64,000 nucleotides of DNA from Brienomyrus brachyistius (GCF_023856365.1 NW_026042726.1:1-64000); one strand, 5' to 3'. Numbered from the stretch's first letter, positions 18,979 to 31,911 are shown. The notes: generated by a model from the letters alone, not told the origin. Translations and numbers: made by a program.

Positions 18979-19022
18979 AAAAATATATTTTATATATTTT
19001 ATATATTTATATTTATATTTAA

Positions 19023-20282
19023 AAGCCTGAGGCGACAGTGGCAAGGAAACTCCCTCTAGCAGGAAGAAACCTTGAGTGGAACCTAGACTCAGAAGGGGAC
19101 CCCATCCTCCTCTGGGCGACCAAGGAGCATGAAACTGCATTTACATTGACATTCATTAGAGTTCATATAGTTATAAAGTCCCAGTTGGTTTCATGTAGTT
19201 ATATCCAGGAGTCCAGGTGCGGGTTCACACGGTGTAGTCGGCTCGGTATCAGCTCGAAAAAGAGAAGATGGAGAAGAGTTATTGCCCTACACCTAACCGG
19301 CAGGACTAAAGCAACTATGACAGCCTGCCTAAAAGAGTGACCTGGAAGGAAGCACAGGCATGAGGGTTTACAGAGGTTTTGGCGTCAAGCCACCTCCCAT
19401 CCACAGCTTAAGTGATCGGCGAGAGTGGCAGGACGACAGCACCAATCCCCCCTTTCCCCTTCAATCTCAAATAACTATGAACCTCCAGATTTCCCATTCA
19501 CCTTAGAAAAGAAGATTTAACTATCCAAAAGACTGGCGAAAGAGGTACATCTTAAGCCTTGACTTAAAAGCAGAGATTGTGTCTGAGTTCCGAACACTAA
19601 TAGGAAGTTTATTCCATAGCTGTGGTGCTTTATGAGCAAATGCTCTTCCCCCAAAGGTAATGTTCTTTATTCTGGGTACGGATAGAATACCTCCATCTCG
19701 TCATCTAAGTGTATGATTCGGAACGCAAATGAGGTCACTCACATACTGCGGTGCAAGACCATTTACAGCTTTATAGGTTAAGAGCAGTGTTTTGTAGTCA
19801 ACACGAAATCTAACTGGCAGCCAGTGCAGTGAAGATAAAATTGGGGTAATATGATTATATGTTTTAGTTTAACTATTGCTAGTAGCGGTTCAATCAATGC
19901 TGGGAGCATCGCTGAATAATTTTGATGGAACAGGTTCTAGCATACAAGTAGATGAATTTGAAGATAAAATTAAGTACATCAGTTCTGACTGGTTAACCAA
20001 TATTCAATATTCAAAATGTTCTGTTTAATTGAGCATATTTTTGGTCAAAAAGTTTCATAAAGTCGTCACTGGAAAATAACCAGTGGTCTGGTTATTAGTC
20101 AGCTTGGACACCATAGTAAATAGGAATCTAGGATTATTTTTGTTTATTTCAATTAGTTCTGATAGATACTAGATGATTTGGCGGCACTAAGAGCCTTTTT
20201 GTAGCTACCCATAGCCTCTTTCCATGCTAGTTCGAACACCACTAGTTTAGTATGATGCCACTTACATTCTGTAAGGACATAA
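19023..20282 (-). pseudogene. L2-like LINE fragment, unit 2 copy
   Basis: Copy of the element at 9091-10440 without its last 90 bp of 3' end. The unit boundary replaces that end with the AT-rich sub-repeat. Confidence 0.85.
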
Positions 20283-21473
20283 AACTTATAGGTCCTGCAG
20301 GCCCCAACTCTGATCAGCCTGCATCAGTCTATTTCAGAGCTCCGCTGGCCCAGGCAAGACTGGACTCAACTCGTCAAACCACCCCTTTTAAGGAAGGCAA
20401 AGGCCTGCCGGCTCCTGAGAGACTGGATAGGAATAACTGGAGCAGCACAGAAAAAGCAAGACCTTTCACCCCCGGAGTGACCAGAGTTCCACAATCAATC
20501 CACAGCAACAACAGCTGTCAGCCTCCAGACACAGACACCTTTTCCACTATAAACAGGATAACTCAGCACACATAGATGTTAGGGACAAATACACGCATGT
20601 TTGGTCTCGTTTGAATAGGCATGAGACGAGGAGTATTATACTCTCAGATTTAAGGCAGTATAGCTTTTCCTAAGAGAAATACAGAAACTTCGGCTCAACC
20701 CACCAAACTGAGAGAGATTCTCTCATGGTAGAACAAGGGAATTACAACCACCCCCTAAAGTGATCTGATTGGCTGGGGACTTGAGAACCAAGGTCAGCAA
20801 TGCCCCTAAAATTAACCATTGACCGAAATTAGTCAGTCTTCAGAAACATGCCATCACCTGGTCTGGATACTTAAGGAAGGGCTTCAGAAGTAGTCGGGGA
20901 GTCACTCTGTAATCAGAGCTCCCGCAGAGAACTGGGTGAAAGTCTATCTGTAGTCAGATACTTTCCACAGAACTTTGTTCACTCTCAGCTGAGGAATGTG
21001 AATACATGATATGAAGACAACTGGATCACAACTGGATCACGGGGGAATCATAAGCAGGGAAGAACACACAGGCAAACAGCAGCAGCAACATTAAAGGCAG
21101 GACTGAGAAGCACATTTATACAAGGCTAAGCAGGGAGCAAACTAGAGGCACCTGAAATGAGTAACACAAGGGCAGGAAGGAGAGGTAAAACAAACGCGGA
21201 ACAGGCATGGCACGTTATACCACACTAGGGAGGAAACGGGAGGTTCAGGAGGGCAGGGTGTGGCAGGGATCCGTTTCAAAATTTAATTTTGGCTTGTACA
21301 AACCTTGGTAAAAGCTGCAAAAGATCGATCAACCACTTTCTGAGCTATTGTCTTAACAAACAAAGCATCTGTTGGGGTGGCGGTGTCTGGGGAATACCAT
21401 GTGTAATACACCTTGTGAAGATTTATATGTAAAACAAAATATTTTTTGATTCTATCACACATATAGAAATTAT

Positions 21474-21828
21474 CCATCCATCCATTTTCCAAACCGCTTA
21501 TCCTATTGGGTCGCGGGGGGTCCGGAGCCTATCCCAGAATCAATGGGCACGAGGCAGGGAACAACCCAGGATGGGGGGCCAGCCCATCGCAGGGCACACT
21601 CACACACCATCCACTCACACACACACACCTACGGGCAATTCAGCAACTCCAATTAGCCCCAGCATGTTTTTGGACTGTGGGGGGAAACCGGAGTACCCAG
21701 AGGAAACCCCACAACGACATGGGGAGAACATGCAAACTCCACACACATGTGACCCAGGCGGAGACACGAACCCGGGTCCCAGAGGTGTGAGGCGACAGTG
21801 CTAACCACTGCACCACCATGCCGCCCCT
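21474..21828 (-). mobile_element. SINE, unit 2 copy
   Basis: Copy of 11632-11986 with the same TATAGAAATTAT duplications. It spread by unit amplification, not by a new insertion. Confidence 0.9.
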
Positions 21829-24718
21829 TATAGAAATTATTCTAGGTTTAAATAGTAATTTAGCTGAGTAACTAGGCTGAAATTCTAGATAGTTGCAATT
21901 TTAAGAATTATTACTATTATTCACAGCTTTTAAGCATGCAGTTGGATGACGGATGGATGGATATTCAGCCACCAGAAATGCCAATTGTTGTTAAGAGGAT
22001 CAAAGTCTGCAAAGTAGTATGCAGGGTTTAAGGCCAGAACACAGCATACTCTCCGACAGAAAGCATAAAGTTCACTGGGGGAATTTCTGTGGCCACTGCC
22101 TGAACAGCATGTGTGGAGAATGTTTATGAGGGTCGAGCCATGCAGAGCTGCTGGCCCTGGCATGTAATGATGAATCACAAATCAGTTAAAAATCGGTGCA
22201 AATGCATGAAGATTTAAACCGGCTGATGTGGAAAATGAATCACTATTGTAGGAGTACTTCACAGTACTTTAACAGAAAAACTGGTGTAATATTACATTTG
22301 ATTTCACAATGTGAGTTTGACGTCAGATGTCACTGCGTATCACGTCGACATCGTACGTCAGTTTTTGGTTTTGAGCGAACGCGAGATGATGAATGAATTT
22401 GAAACTGAGGACGGCACAGTGGTTAGTGCTGGCTTCGGTCCAGGGCCCTTTCTGTGTGGAGTTCGCATGCTCTCCCCGTTTTCGCCGGGGACTCCAGGTT
22501 CCTCCCACGGTCCAAAAGCATGCAGGATAGGTTGACTGGTGAGTCTAAATTGGCCCTGTAGTTGTGTGAGTGTGTGCGACCTGCGGTGTGTAGGTGACTG
22601 CCTGGGCTTGGTTCCTGTCTGCGCCCCTTGTTCCCGGGATAGGCTCCGGTCTCCCCCGCGATCTCAGTTGGGATTAAGTGGTTTCAGAAAATGGATGGAT
22701 GGACGCACCGCCCGATCTTCAATTGGCGGTGTGGCAGCATATTAGCTTTCCGGTAATCACAAACGAGGAGGAAACAGCGAGAAAAGCACAGACAAGACAT
22801 AAACTGCATGCAAACATTGTAATAGACTGATAACATACACAAACAGGTCCACTGGCACCACCGTGAGCTGAGTGAAGATTATTAAAAGGGCAAAGCACGC
22901 TAAAAAGCTGCACATGCAAACCTTAGCTTATTTATTTGATTTATTTTTTTTTATTTACTTATTTTGATTTGGGATTTTTTTCAACAGTATTTTATTCAAA
23001 TTCAGTTGCACTGTTCACAACAGTGTCAACAGTTCAGAAAGATAAATATAAGAATATTTTTGAATATATTTGTCTGCAGCTCATTCTGCAAAAAATGAGA
23101 AAATTGTATCGTGAACTCAGAATCGTGAATCGTATCAAATGGTGAGTTGAATGTATCGTTACATCCCTAGTTCTTACAGTAGTACTATGGTATGGTGGAG
23201 CCACATGACAGGAAGGCAGTACATTGCGAAGTCTGTTAAGAACATCATTCGCACTGAACTGCCCTCCATTGACCAGCTGTACTTTAACTGCCACAGTAAC
23301 AAGGTTCAGTCTATAATCCAGGACTCTGACCACCATCCACAAACACTGACTAGCAGATTCATGAACAGCTTCATTCGCCAAACAATTCAAACCTGCAGCT
23401 TTTGCATCCCCTGTAACAGTCATTTCCACGGCAGCTGCACTGTACAGCTGTTACTGCACTTTATCCACCACTGACCACGTATCATCCAGTTTTGTCCTGC
23501 TTTGTATCGCACTGTTTCTGCACCATGTTGTCTTGTACTCCCTTGTGTTGTTATGCACCATCTGTGTTGTTCTGAGCAGTGCCATGATGCAATATTACAA
23601 AAAGATCTTGAGGAAATGCAGAGTTCTGGAGGAGATTCTCACAGATCATGGCATGTGTTTATACTGAAGAAACTGTACAAATTGCTAGACATAAAACACA
23701 GGACTGGCAACTGTGGTACGTTTTAACACCTTGATAAAAAACTTAAAATCCATAGTAAGTAGGACAACCTCATAGAACCTTTACTAGTCATTGTTCAGAA
23801 GATTAACACGGATTAAAAACCATTACTATGAAAGCACGCTAATCAGTTAAGTTGATTATGTGGAGAGAGAGAAAAAAAACTGTCTTTGAAAAAGATCAAC
23901 CATAGAACGAAGCTGCAGCATTGACACCCCCTAGTGGTGATTTGAAGATAGTTCTGTCTGTAGCAGCTAAGCAGTAGATTTGGCGTCAGGTGCCATGACA
24001 AACTCAGTGCTGCTCGGTTTGAACGGCAGAAGCACAAAAATAAAGGGGGCATCTACTGCACGCCCCCCACCCTTGAAAATGGTACAAATTATCATGCAAC
24101 AGTTTTCTTAAGTAAGTCTTTTTGGGCGTCTGCAGAAACCTCCACGATGCGATTGCCCTGATTAAGAAGTGCGCAGCGGATACAATTTGGGATGCATCGT
24201 TCATCCGATTTATTAATATATAATTATTAGTATGTCTATATTATTTTAGAAACGTTACTTGACGAATATTTTTCATTGAGATTGATTCCCCGTTTAAAAT
24301 TTTGGTGACACTTCATATTTTTTAAGAGAGACAGACAATTTGACGCATGCAATTTGCAGAAATATGTTGTGCCGCTATAAAGTACACAGGCAGCATGACA
24401 AACATAAGTACTCACTGAAGCCACGACATACGCCCGGCTGGCCCCAGCGGTACCCCTAAGAAGAAGGCTTTTTTCACAACCCACGACCATCACGAGGGCA
24501 AAAAAAACTGAATAGCCTAGAATTTAGTTAATTACAAGGCACATATTTATTGGAGCAAGAGCTCTAACATAAAACTACCTTGTAATTATAAAGTATTATG
24601 GCTGTGAACAATGTACAAACAGGCACAGAAAGTAAAATACTCCAAAAATGCAAAGAACCTAAATATTTTTGTTTCCACCGATTCACTCTTGATGTGTTAG
24701 GAGTCACAGTTCAGTAGC

Positions 24719-26843
24719 CTATTCTTCAGTATCTGCATTTAAGACCACCAACTGCTCTTTCTCCTCCTTCGCTCGTCGGCTCAGAGTATTGGACTTGGTA
24801 AGTAATGTTGCCCTTTTGGTTCCAGCAGCACTCTCTGCTTCCTCTGCCATGTGCTCAGCATCCTTTTGTAAACTCTCACATACACTTTCCAGTGAGACTC
24901 TCTTCCTCTTGAGTTCCTCAAGTTTTCTTTTTTGCTTTTCGCTCATCTTTCACCTTTGGTCAGAGGCGCTTTGGTTGCTCCCCCACACACTCTGACATGG
25001 TCGCATATAAGCCTCTGTGCAACAACTGTTTCCTCTGATAAGTTGCAGGTCTCCACCTCTATTCGTTCCACTTCGGCTTGCCCATAGGACAGCAGCAGCA
25101 AGTTCTTGCAGAACATCCAGAGGTCAGGATAAGGCCCACTAACTTTTTGATGTAAAAAGACATCAACTTTGGATGGTGCTGAAGGAATGAAGGATATAAA
25201 ATCCAAGCCTTTTGCCTCATTGTGCAGGTGATTATCAGACTGCTGGGATATTGCATCACCTGTAATTACATTAATTACAGTAGATTAGATGCAGATCAAC
25301 AATGTCAATACACAGAATCACATGTAGAATAGGAAAGTGATTTATAACCCAATTTTCCTATGATACCATAAATGTGCAATCATTTTAATTTAATCTTGAG
25401 ATATCTCTAGGCTCATCAAAGAAAATATAACTGGGCTGATGCTTCTTTTCAAACACCAAGAGTCGGTCTTCTAAATACTGCTAAAATCTACGTGTTAACA
25501 CTATTCAGTTCAGGGACGGATTATGGGTTGTGTGGGCCCCTGGGTAAAACGTTCGCGAGGCCCCCCCCCACCACCACCACCTGCACCACCACCACAACCA
25601 CCACAAGTCAAGGGCCCTTGGCAGCCAAACACCCTCCCTATAGGGTCAGGGGACCTTGTAGGCAGAGGATCAAAGAATGTAGGCCCTCTAAAATAGACAA
25701 ACGAAAATACATTGCTGATAAGCGTTGCAAATTGTTTTGGGCTTGGGGCCCACGGGCCCCCTGCACCCCAAGGGCCCCTGGGCAGCGGCCCCGCTAACCC
25801 GGTTTGTAATCCGTCCCTGATTCAGTTAGATGTGAAAAAAGAAAAGCATAATTTAAAAATAATATTCTGAACTATCCTATTCTTATCCTATGATTTACCA
25901 GCAGATATCCTGCCTGCCAACCGATTCTCCTGCGCAAACTTCTGCATGAGATTTCTCCTTTTCTGCTGGCAGTTATCTGGCTGGTGTGCATTTTGTTTGG
26001 GTCCAAGCACGTCATCTCATGTACAATCGAGTACTTCAGAGGGCATTTATCCAAGGCCTTTTTGCACATTTTTGAGAGCACAATCTGGCAATTTTTTTTA
26101 ATCTGAAGGACACCAAGGTCACTTCCACTGCCTTTGGCTCCTGACTGTCTCTGACAAAAAGATGGTTTGTCAAATTTCCAGAATCTTTCTGCACACTCAG
26201 CCCAAGGTTAACACTACCTCAGCTGTACATATCAAACCAGCTCAAACTCCATGTTATTCACATATTTTTTACTTCACAATTGTTTGATACATTTGTATGT
26301 AAAGATACCAGTGAATTCACAGAAGTCCCACCTTGATGACAGCCATTCCTATATCCACCTCCTTTGGACTGAGCCAGAGTTTTTGCCTGTACAACAGCTG
26401 TACATGTTGCTACACAACACTTAAACATTCTATTTCCTCAATGAACTATTTTTTTTGCAGCAAAAGCCATGAAGCAGCAATAAAATCTTTAAAATATGCT
26501 TACCAATAAATATGGTTCTCCCATTTAAACACATGTAAAGATAAACCATGGATATTTAAAAATCATGGGTTCGTTAATGAGTTTAAATGTTATTGAATGG
26601 CTTACCTTAAACTTCTCCAGTAAGTCTTCAGCGGTGGAGTGGCTCATGTACTGTGATCCCAGAACCAGGACTGCACTCGAGAGCCATTCTCATAATTCAC
26701 CCAATACCTGACATGCACATCCAGTTGTTTTCTTTTGATGGTCCTGTTCATACTTACGTCAAACATGACAACGAAGCTCCCTTTTAATATATGGAGCGAG
26801 TCCAAATCGCGCAAGAAAAGCGGTTTTATCTTTACCACAAGTG
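24719..26843 (-). pseudogene. hAT-like transposase relic, unit 2 copy
   Basis: Same broken exon-like blocks and frameshift as in unit 1 (14876-17000). Confidence 0.65.
25511..25819. mobile_element. hAT-type MITE, unit 2 copy
   Basis: Same ends and ATTCAGTT duplications as at 15668-15976. Confidence 0.9.
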
Positions 26844-27084
26844 ACCCTGCGAGTCAGGGAACATCACCCTGGAGACGGTGTGAATGTCATCATTGGACGT
26901 ATAGGAGTGATGTCGGCAAACCGTTTGCAAAGCCCATAGCACTTCTGCTTTCAGTGTGGGTTGAGGAGGATGTACTGAAGGCATTATTTGTCATGGGATC
27001 CGGAGACACTGCCAAAACGGGTGTAGGCCTATCTTTAGAGGTTGTACTTATCTCCACTGAATAAACATAAATCTGGGCTTATTC

Positions 27085-27605
27085 TATACTGAACAAAAAT
27101 ATAAACGCAACACTCTTGTTTCTGCTCCCATTTTTCATGAGATGGACTTAAAGACCTACAATTCATTCCAGATACACAATATTACCATTTCTCTCAAACA
27201 TTTCTCACAAATCAGTCTAAATGTGTGATAGTGAGCACTTCTGCTTTGCTGAGATAATCCATCCCACCTCACAGGTGTGCCACATCAAGATGCTGATCTG
27301 ACATCATGGGTAGTGCACAGGTGTACCTTATACTGCCCACAATAAAAGGCCACCCTGGAATGTGCAGTTTTTTGCTTTATTGGGGGTCTGGGGACTCAGA
27401 ACCGGTCAGTATCTGGTGTGACCACCATTTGCCTCATGCAATGCAACACATCTTCTTCGCATAGAGTTTATCAGATTGTCAATTGTGGCCTGTGGAATGT
27501 TGGTCCACTCCTCTTCAATGGCTGTGCGAAGTTGTTGGATATTAGTGGGAACTGGTACACGCTGTCGTATACGCCGGTCAAGCACATCCCAAACAAGAGC
27601 AGCTG
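27085..27605. mobile_element. Tc1/mariner fragment, unit 2 copy
   Basis: Copy of 17242-17762 with the same one-ended truncation. Confidence 0.8.
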
Positions 27606-28099
27606 ACCTGAGAAATAAGAAATAAGCTAAGCTGGAAACCTGGACCCTCCGACCAAGAATGCGTGAAGTACCCTCAGAAGGTCTACTAGAAGATGTACGT
27701 AGAAGACTACTACAGATCAGCTGATCTACACCACAGCAACAGTGATCCTTGAGCTGGAGCCGGACCGTCTTTGAAGACTCCGTAAATCTCCGTATAATAA
27801 TATATATCTACGGGAACGAGAAAGGAGAAAGCAGAGAACAAGAACAAGATTTGTAAATGTAAGATTTGAAGGACCCCCGGCATGAAAAATAGAATAGTTC
27901 TCGTCATTAGTGAACATGTGTCTCGTCATTGTGTATCATGGACAGTAAGAGGGGGATCAATAGAGTGTTGTTATTATAACGTCTAAAAAGTCTGTCGATA
28001 AATCAATAAGAAAATAAATGAAGTCGTTTTCGCGAACACGCGAACAGGGGCCGGACCGACTGTAGGGGGCGTGGCCAGAGACAGCCATAGCTGTCAAGT

Positions 28100-28309
28100 C
28101 TCCCGTTTTGGCCGGGAAACTACCGTATTTTACTTCTCTTTCCCGCCGTCCTCCCGTATTAGTATTTTCCCGTAAATCTCCCTTATATTATATAGTTGCT
28201 GGATAGTGTAGTGGTAAGATCGCCGCCTTTCACACGGGAGACCGGGGTTCGAATCCCGGTTGTGGCCAAAAATATATTTTATATATTTTATATATTTATA
28301 TTTATATTT
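28100..28309. repeat. Sub-repeat, unit 2 (single copy)
   Basis: Only one truncated sub-repeat is present, the minimum seen in a full unit. Confidence 0.95.
28197..28267 (+). tRNA. tRNA-Glu-like, unit 2 only copy
   Basis: A and B boxes and TTC anticodon unchanged. This unit shows that one copy is enough to define the unit boundary. Confidence 0.55.
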
Positions 28310-28311
28310 AA

Positions 28312-29571
28312 AAGCCTGAGGCGACAGTGGCAAGGAAACTCCCTCTAGCAGGAAGAAACCTTGAGTGGAACCTAGACTCAGAAGGGGACCCCATCCTCCT
28401 CTGGGCGACCAAGGAGCATGAAACTGCATTTACATTGACATTCATTAGAGTTCATATAGTTATAAAGTCCCAGTTGGTTTCATGTAGTTATATCCAGGAG
28501 TCCAGGTGCGGGTTCACACGGTGTAGTCGGCTCGGTATCAGCTCGAAAAAGAGAAGATGGAGAAGAGTTATTGCCCTACACCTAACCGGCAGGACTAAAG
28601 CAACTATGACAGCCTGCCTAAAAGAGTGACCTGGAAGGAAGCACAGGCATGAGGGTTTACAGAGGTTTTGGCGTCAAGCCACCTCCCATCCACAGCTTAA
28701 GTGATCGGCGAGAGTGGCAGGACGACAGCACCAATCCCCCCTTTCCCCTTCAATCTCAAATAACTATGAACCTCCAGATTTCCCATTCACCTTAGAAAAG
28801 AAGATTTAACTATCCAAAAGACTGGCGAAAGAGGTACATCTTAAGCCTTGACTTAAAAGCAGAGATTGTGTCTGAGTTCCGAACACTAATAGGAAGTTTA
28901 TTCCATAGCTGTGGTGCTTTATGAGCAAATGCTCTTCCCCCAAAGGTAATGTTCTTTATTCTGGGTACGGATAGAATACCTCCATCTCGTCATCTAAGTG
29001 TATGATTCGGAACGCAAATGAGGTCACTCACATACTGCGGTGCAAGACCATTTACAGCTTTATAGGTTAAGAGCAGTGTTTTGTAGTCAACACGAAATCT
29101 AACTGGCAGCCAGTGCAGTGAAGATAAAATTGGGGTAATATGATTATATGTTTTAGTTTAACTATTGCTAGTAGCGGTTCAATCAATGCTGGGAGCATCG
29201 CTGAATAATTTTGATGGAACAGGTTCTAGCATACAAGTAGATGAATTTGAAGATAAAATTAAGTACATCAGTTCTGACTGGTTAACCAATATTCAATATT
29301 CAAAATGTTCTGTTTAATTGAGCATATTTTTGGTCAAAAAGTTTCATAAAGTCGTCACTGGAAAATAACCAGTGGTCTGGTTATTAGTCAGCTTGGACAC
29401 CATAGTAAATAGGAATCTAGGATTATTTTTGTTTATTTCAATTAGTTCTGATAGATACTAGATGATTTGGCGGCACTAAGAGCCTTTTTGTAGCTACCCA
29501 TAGCCTCTTTCCATGCTAGTTCGAACACCACTAGTTTAGTATGATGCCACTTACATTCTGTAAGGACATAA
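28312..29571 (-). pseudogene. L2-like LINE fragment, unit 3 copy
   Basis: Retained in full in the deleted unit; the deletion starts about 380 bp further right. Confidence 0.85.
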
Positions 29572-29996
29572 AACTTATAGGTCCTGCAGGCCCCAACTCT
29601 GATCAGCCTGCATCAGTCTATTTCAGAGCTCCGCTGGCCCAGGCAAGACTGGACTCAACTCGTCAAACCACCCCTTTTAAGGAAGGCAAAGGCCTGCCGG
29701 CTCCTGAGAGACTGGATAGGAATAACTGGAGCAGCACAGAAAAAGCAAGACCTTTCACCCCCGGAGTGACCAGAGTTCCACAATCAATCCACAGCAACAA
29801 CAGCTGTCAGCCTCCAGACACAGACACCTTTTCCACTATAAACAGGATAACTCAGCACACATAGATGTTAGGGACAAATACACGCATGTTTGGTCTCGTT
29901 TGAATAGGCATGAGACGAGGAGTATTATACTCTCAGATTTAAGGCAGTATAGTGAATACTATACTATACTTTAAGGCAGTATAGTTATTATATAGT

Positions 29997-30067
29997 TGCT
30001 GGATAGTGTAGTGGTAAGATCGCCGCCTTTCACACGGGAGACCGGGGTTCGAATCCCGGTTGTGGCC
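29997..30067 (+). tRNA. tRNA-Glu-like, unit 3 copy 1
   Basis: Complete copy immediately after the deletion junction of this unit. Confidence 0.55.
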
Positions 30068-30292
30068 AAAAATATATTTTATATATTTTATATATTTATA
30101 TTTATATTTATATTATATTTTATATAATTTATATTATTTTATATTTCCTGTCTTAAAATGTAAGGGATACTGGAGCCTCCCGTTTTGGCCGGGAAACTAC
30201 CGTATTTTACTTCTCTTTCCCGCCGTCCTCCCGTATTATTTTCCCGTAAATCTCCCTTATAATATATATATATATATATTATATTATATAGT

Positions 30293-30330
30293 TGCTGGAT
30301 AGTGTAGTGGTAAGATCGCCGGTTGTGGCC
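30293..30330 (+). pseudogene. Truncated tRNA-like copy, unit 3 copy 2
   Basis: The A box is kept, but 33 bases from the anticodon arm through the B box are deleted; GATCGCCG joins GTTGTGGCC directly. The break lies at short repeated CCG/CGG steps. Confidence 0.85.
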
Positions 30331-30536
30331 AAAAATATATTTTATATATTTTATATATTTATATTTATATTTATATTATATTTTATATAATTTATATTAT
30401 TTTATATTTCCTGTCTTAAAATGTAAGGGATACTGGAGCCTCCCGTTTTGGCCGGGAAACTACCGTATTTTACTTCTCTTTCCCGCCGTCCTCCCGTATT
30501 AGTATTTTCCCGTAAATCTCCCTTATATTATATAGT

Positions 30537-30607
30537 TGCTGGATAGTGTAGTGGTAAGATCGCCGCCTTTCACACGGGAGACCGGGGTTCGAATCCCGGT
30601 TGTGGCC
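30537..30607 (+). tRNA. tRNA-Glu-like, unit 3 copy 3
   Basis: Complete copy followed by the normal unit boundary into unit 4. Confidence 0.55.
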
Positions 30608-30651
30608 AAAAATATATTTTATATATTTTATATATTTATATTTATATTTAA

Positions 30652-31911
30652 AAGCCTGAGGCGACAGTGGCAAGGAAACTCCCTCTAGCAGGAAGAAACC
30701 TTGAGTGGAACCTAGACTCAGAAGGGGACCCCATCCTCCTCTGGGCGACCAAGGAGCATGAAACTGCATTTACATTGACATTCATTAGAGTTCATATAGT
30801 TATAAAGTCCCAGTTGGTTTCATGTAGTTATATCCAGGAGTCCAGGTGCGGGTTCACACGGTGTAGTCGGCTCGGTATCAGCTCGAAAAAGAGAAGATGG
30901 AGAAGAGTTATTGCCCTACACCTAACCGGCAGGACTAAAGCAACTATGACAGCCTGCCTAAAAGAGTGACCTGGAAGGAAGCACAGGCATGAGGGTTTAC
31001 AGAGGTTTTGGCGTCAAGCCACCTCCCATCCACAGCTTAAGTGATCGGCGAGAGTGGCAGGACGACAGCACCAATCCCCCCTTTCCCCTTCAATCTCAAA
31101 TAACTATGAACCTCCAGATTTCCCATTCACCTTAGAAAAGAAGATTTAACTATCCAAAAGACTGGCGAAAGAGGTACATCTTAAGCCTTGACTTAAAAGC
31201 AGAGATTGTGTCTGAGTTCCGAACACTAATAGGAAGTTTATTCCATAGCTGTGGTGCTTTATGAGCAAATGCTCTTCCCCCAAAGGTAATGTTCTTTATT
31301 CTGGGTACGGATAGAATACCTCCATCTCGTCATCTAAGTGTATGATTCGGAACGCAAATGAGGTCACTCACATACTGCGGTGCAAGACCATTTACAGCTT
31401 TATAGGTTAAGAGCAGTGTTTTGTAGTCAACACGAAATCTAACTGGCAGCCAGTGCAGTGAAGATAAAATTGGGGTAATATGATTATATGTTTTAGTTTA
31501 ACTATTGCTAGTAGCGGTTCAATCAATGCTGGGAGCATCGCTGAATAATTTTGATGGAACAGGTTCTAGCATACAAGTAGATGAATTTGAAGATAAAATT
31601 AAGTACATCAGTTCTGACTGGTTAACCAATATTCAATATTCAAAATGTTCTGTTTAATTGAGCATATTTTTGGTCAAAAAGTTTCATAAAGTCGTCACTG
31701 GAAAATAACCAGTGGTCTGGTTATTAGTCAGCTTGGACACCATAGTAAATAGGAATCTAGGATTATTTTTGTTTATTTCAATTAGTTCTGATAGATACTA
31801 GATGATTTGGCGGCACTAAGAGCCTTTTTGTAGCTACCCATAGCCTCTTTCCATGCTAGTTCGAACACCACTAGTTTAGTATGATGCCACTTACATTCTG
31901 TAAGGACATAA
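30652..31911 (-). pseudogene. L2-like LINE fragment, unit 4 copy
   Basis: Same extent as in unit 2; T at the position of the unit 1/7 G variant. Confidence 0.85.

Larger units (their letters stand above)
18257..19020. repeat. 277-bp tRNA-like sub-repeat array, unit 1 (3 copies)
   Basis: The period is exactly 277 bp, shown by CTCCCGTTTTGGCCGGG at 18257, 18534 and 18811. Each copy has a CCCGT-rich part resembling a common fish repeat, the tRNA-like part, and an AT-rich (TATATTTATATTT) part. The last copy is cut in the AT-rich part, where the next 9.5-kb unit begins. Confidence 0.95.
9181..19022. repeat. Array unit 1 (9,842 bp; 3 sub-repeats)
   Basis: The leftmost full unit and the most diverged one. 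It alone has A at 11431 (G elsewhere) and lacks a C between 12621 and 12622 that the other units carry. It has G at 10093, where units 2-6 have T. It carries three 277-bp sub-repeats at 18257-19020. The outermost position and private variants fit reduced homogenisation at an array edge. Confidence 0.95.
19023..28311. repeat. Array unit 2 (9,289 bp; 1 sub-repeat)
   Basis: The shortest complete unit, with a single tRNA-like sub-repeat at 28100-28309. Elements not listed separately for this unit: diverged SINE about 22410-22703, hAT-like end about 22993-23170, LINE C-terminal fragment about 23171-23583. Confidence 0.95.
29985..30649. repeat. Altered sub-repeat array, unit 3
   Basis: Entered directly at TTATTATATAGTTGCTGG from the deletion junction. 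The second sub-repeat lacks AGT in CCCGTATTAGTATTTT, has an expanded (AT)n run near 30261-30280 and a truncated tRNA-like copy. The third is normal. Confidence 0.9.
28312..30651. repeat. Array unit 3, deleted (2,340 bp)
   Basis: It matches other units only from 28312 to 29952 (L2-like fragment plus part of the unidentified segment). A 32-bp junction insertion follows, then the 277-bp sub-array from 29985. About 7.5 kb of the normal unit is missing, including both SINEs, the transposase relic, the MITE and the Tc1 fragment. It has two complete tRNA-like copies and one truncated copy, and the sub-repeat between them is itself altered. Confidence 0.95.

Noticed and set aside
18257..19020. CRISPR-like regularly spaced repeats.
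   Set aside because: Repeats are 277 bp, contiguous and without variable spacers, in an animal genome; a tandem satellite explains them.
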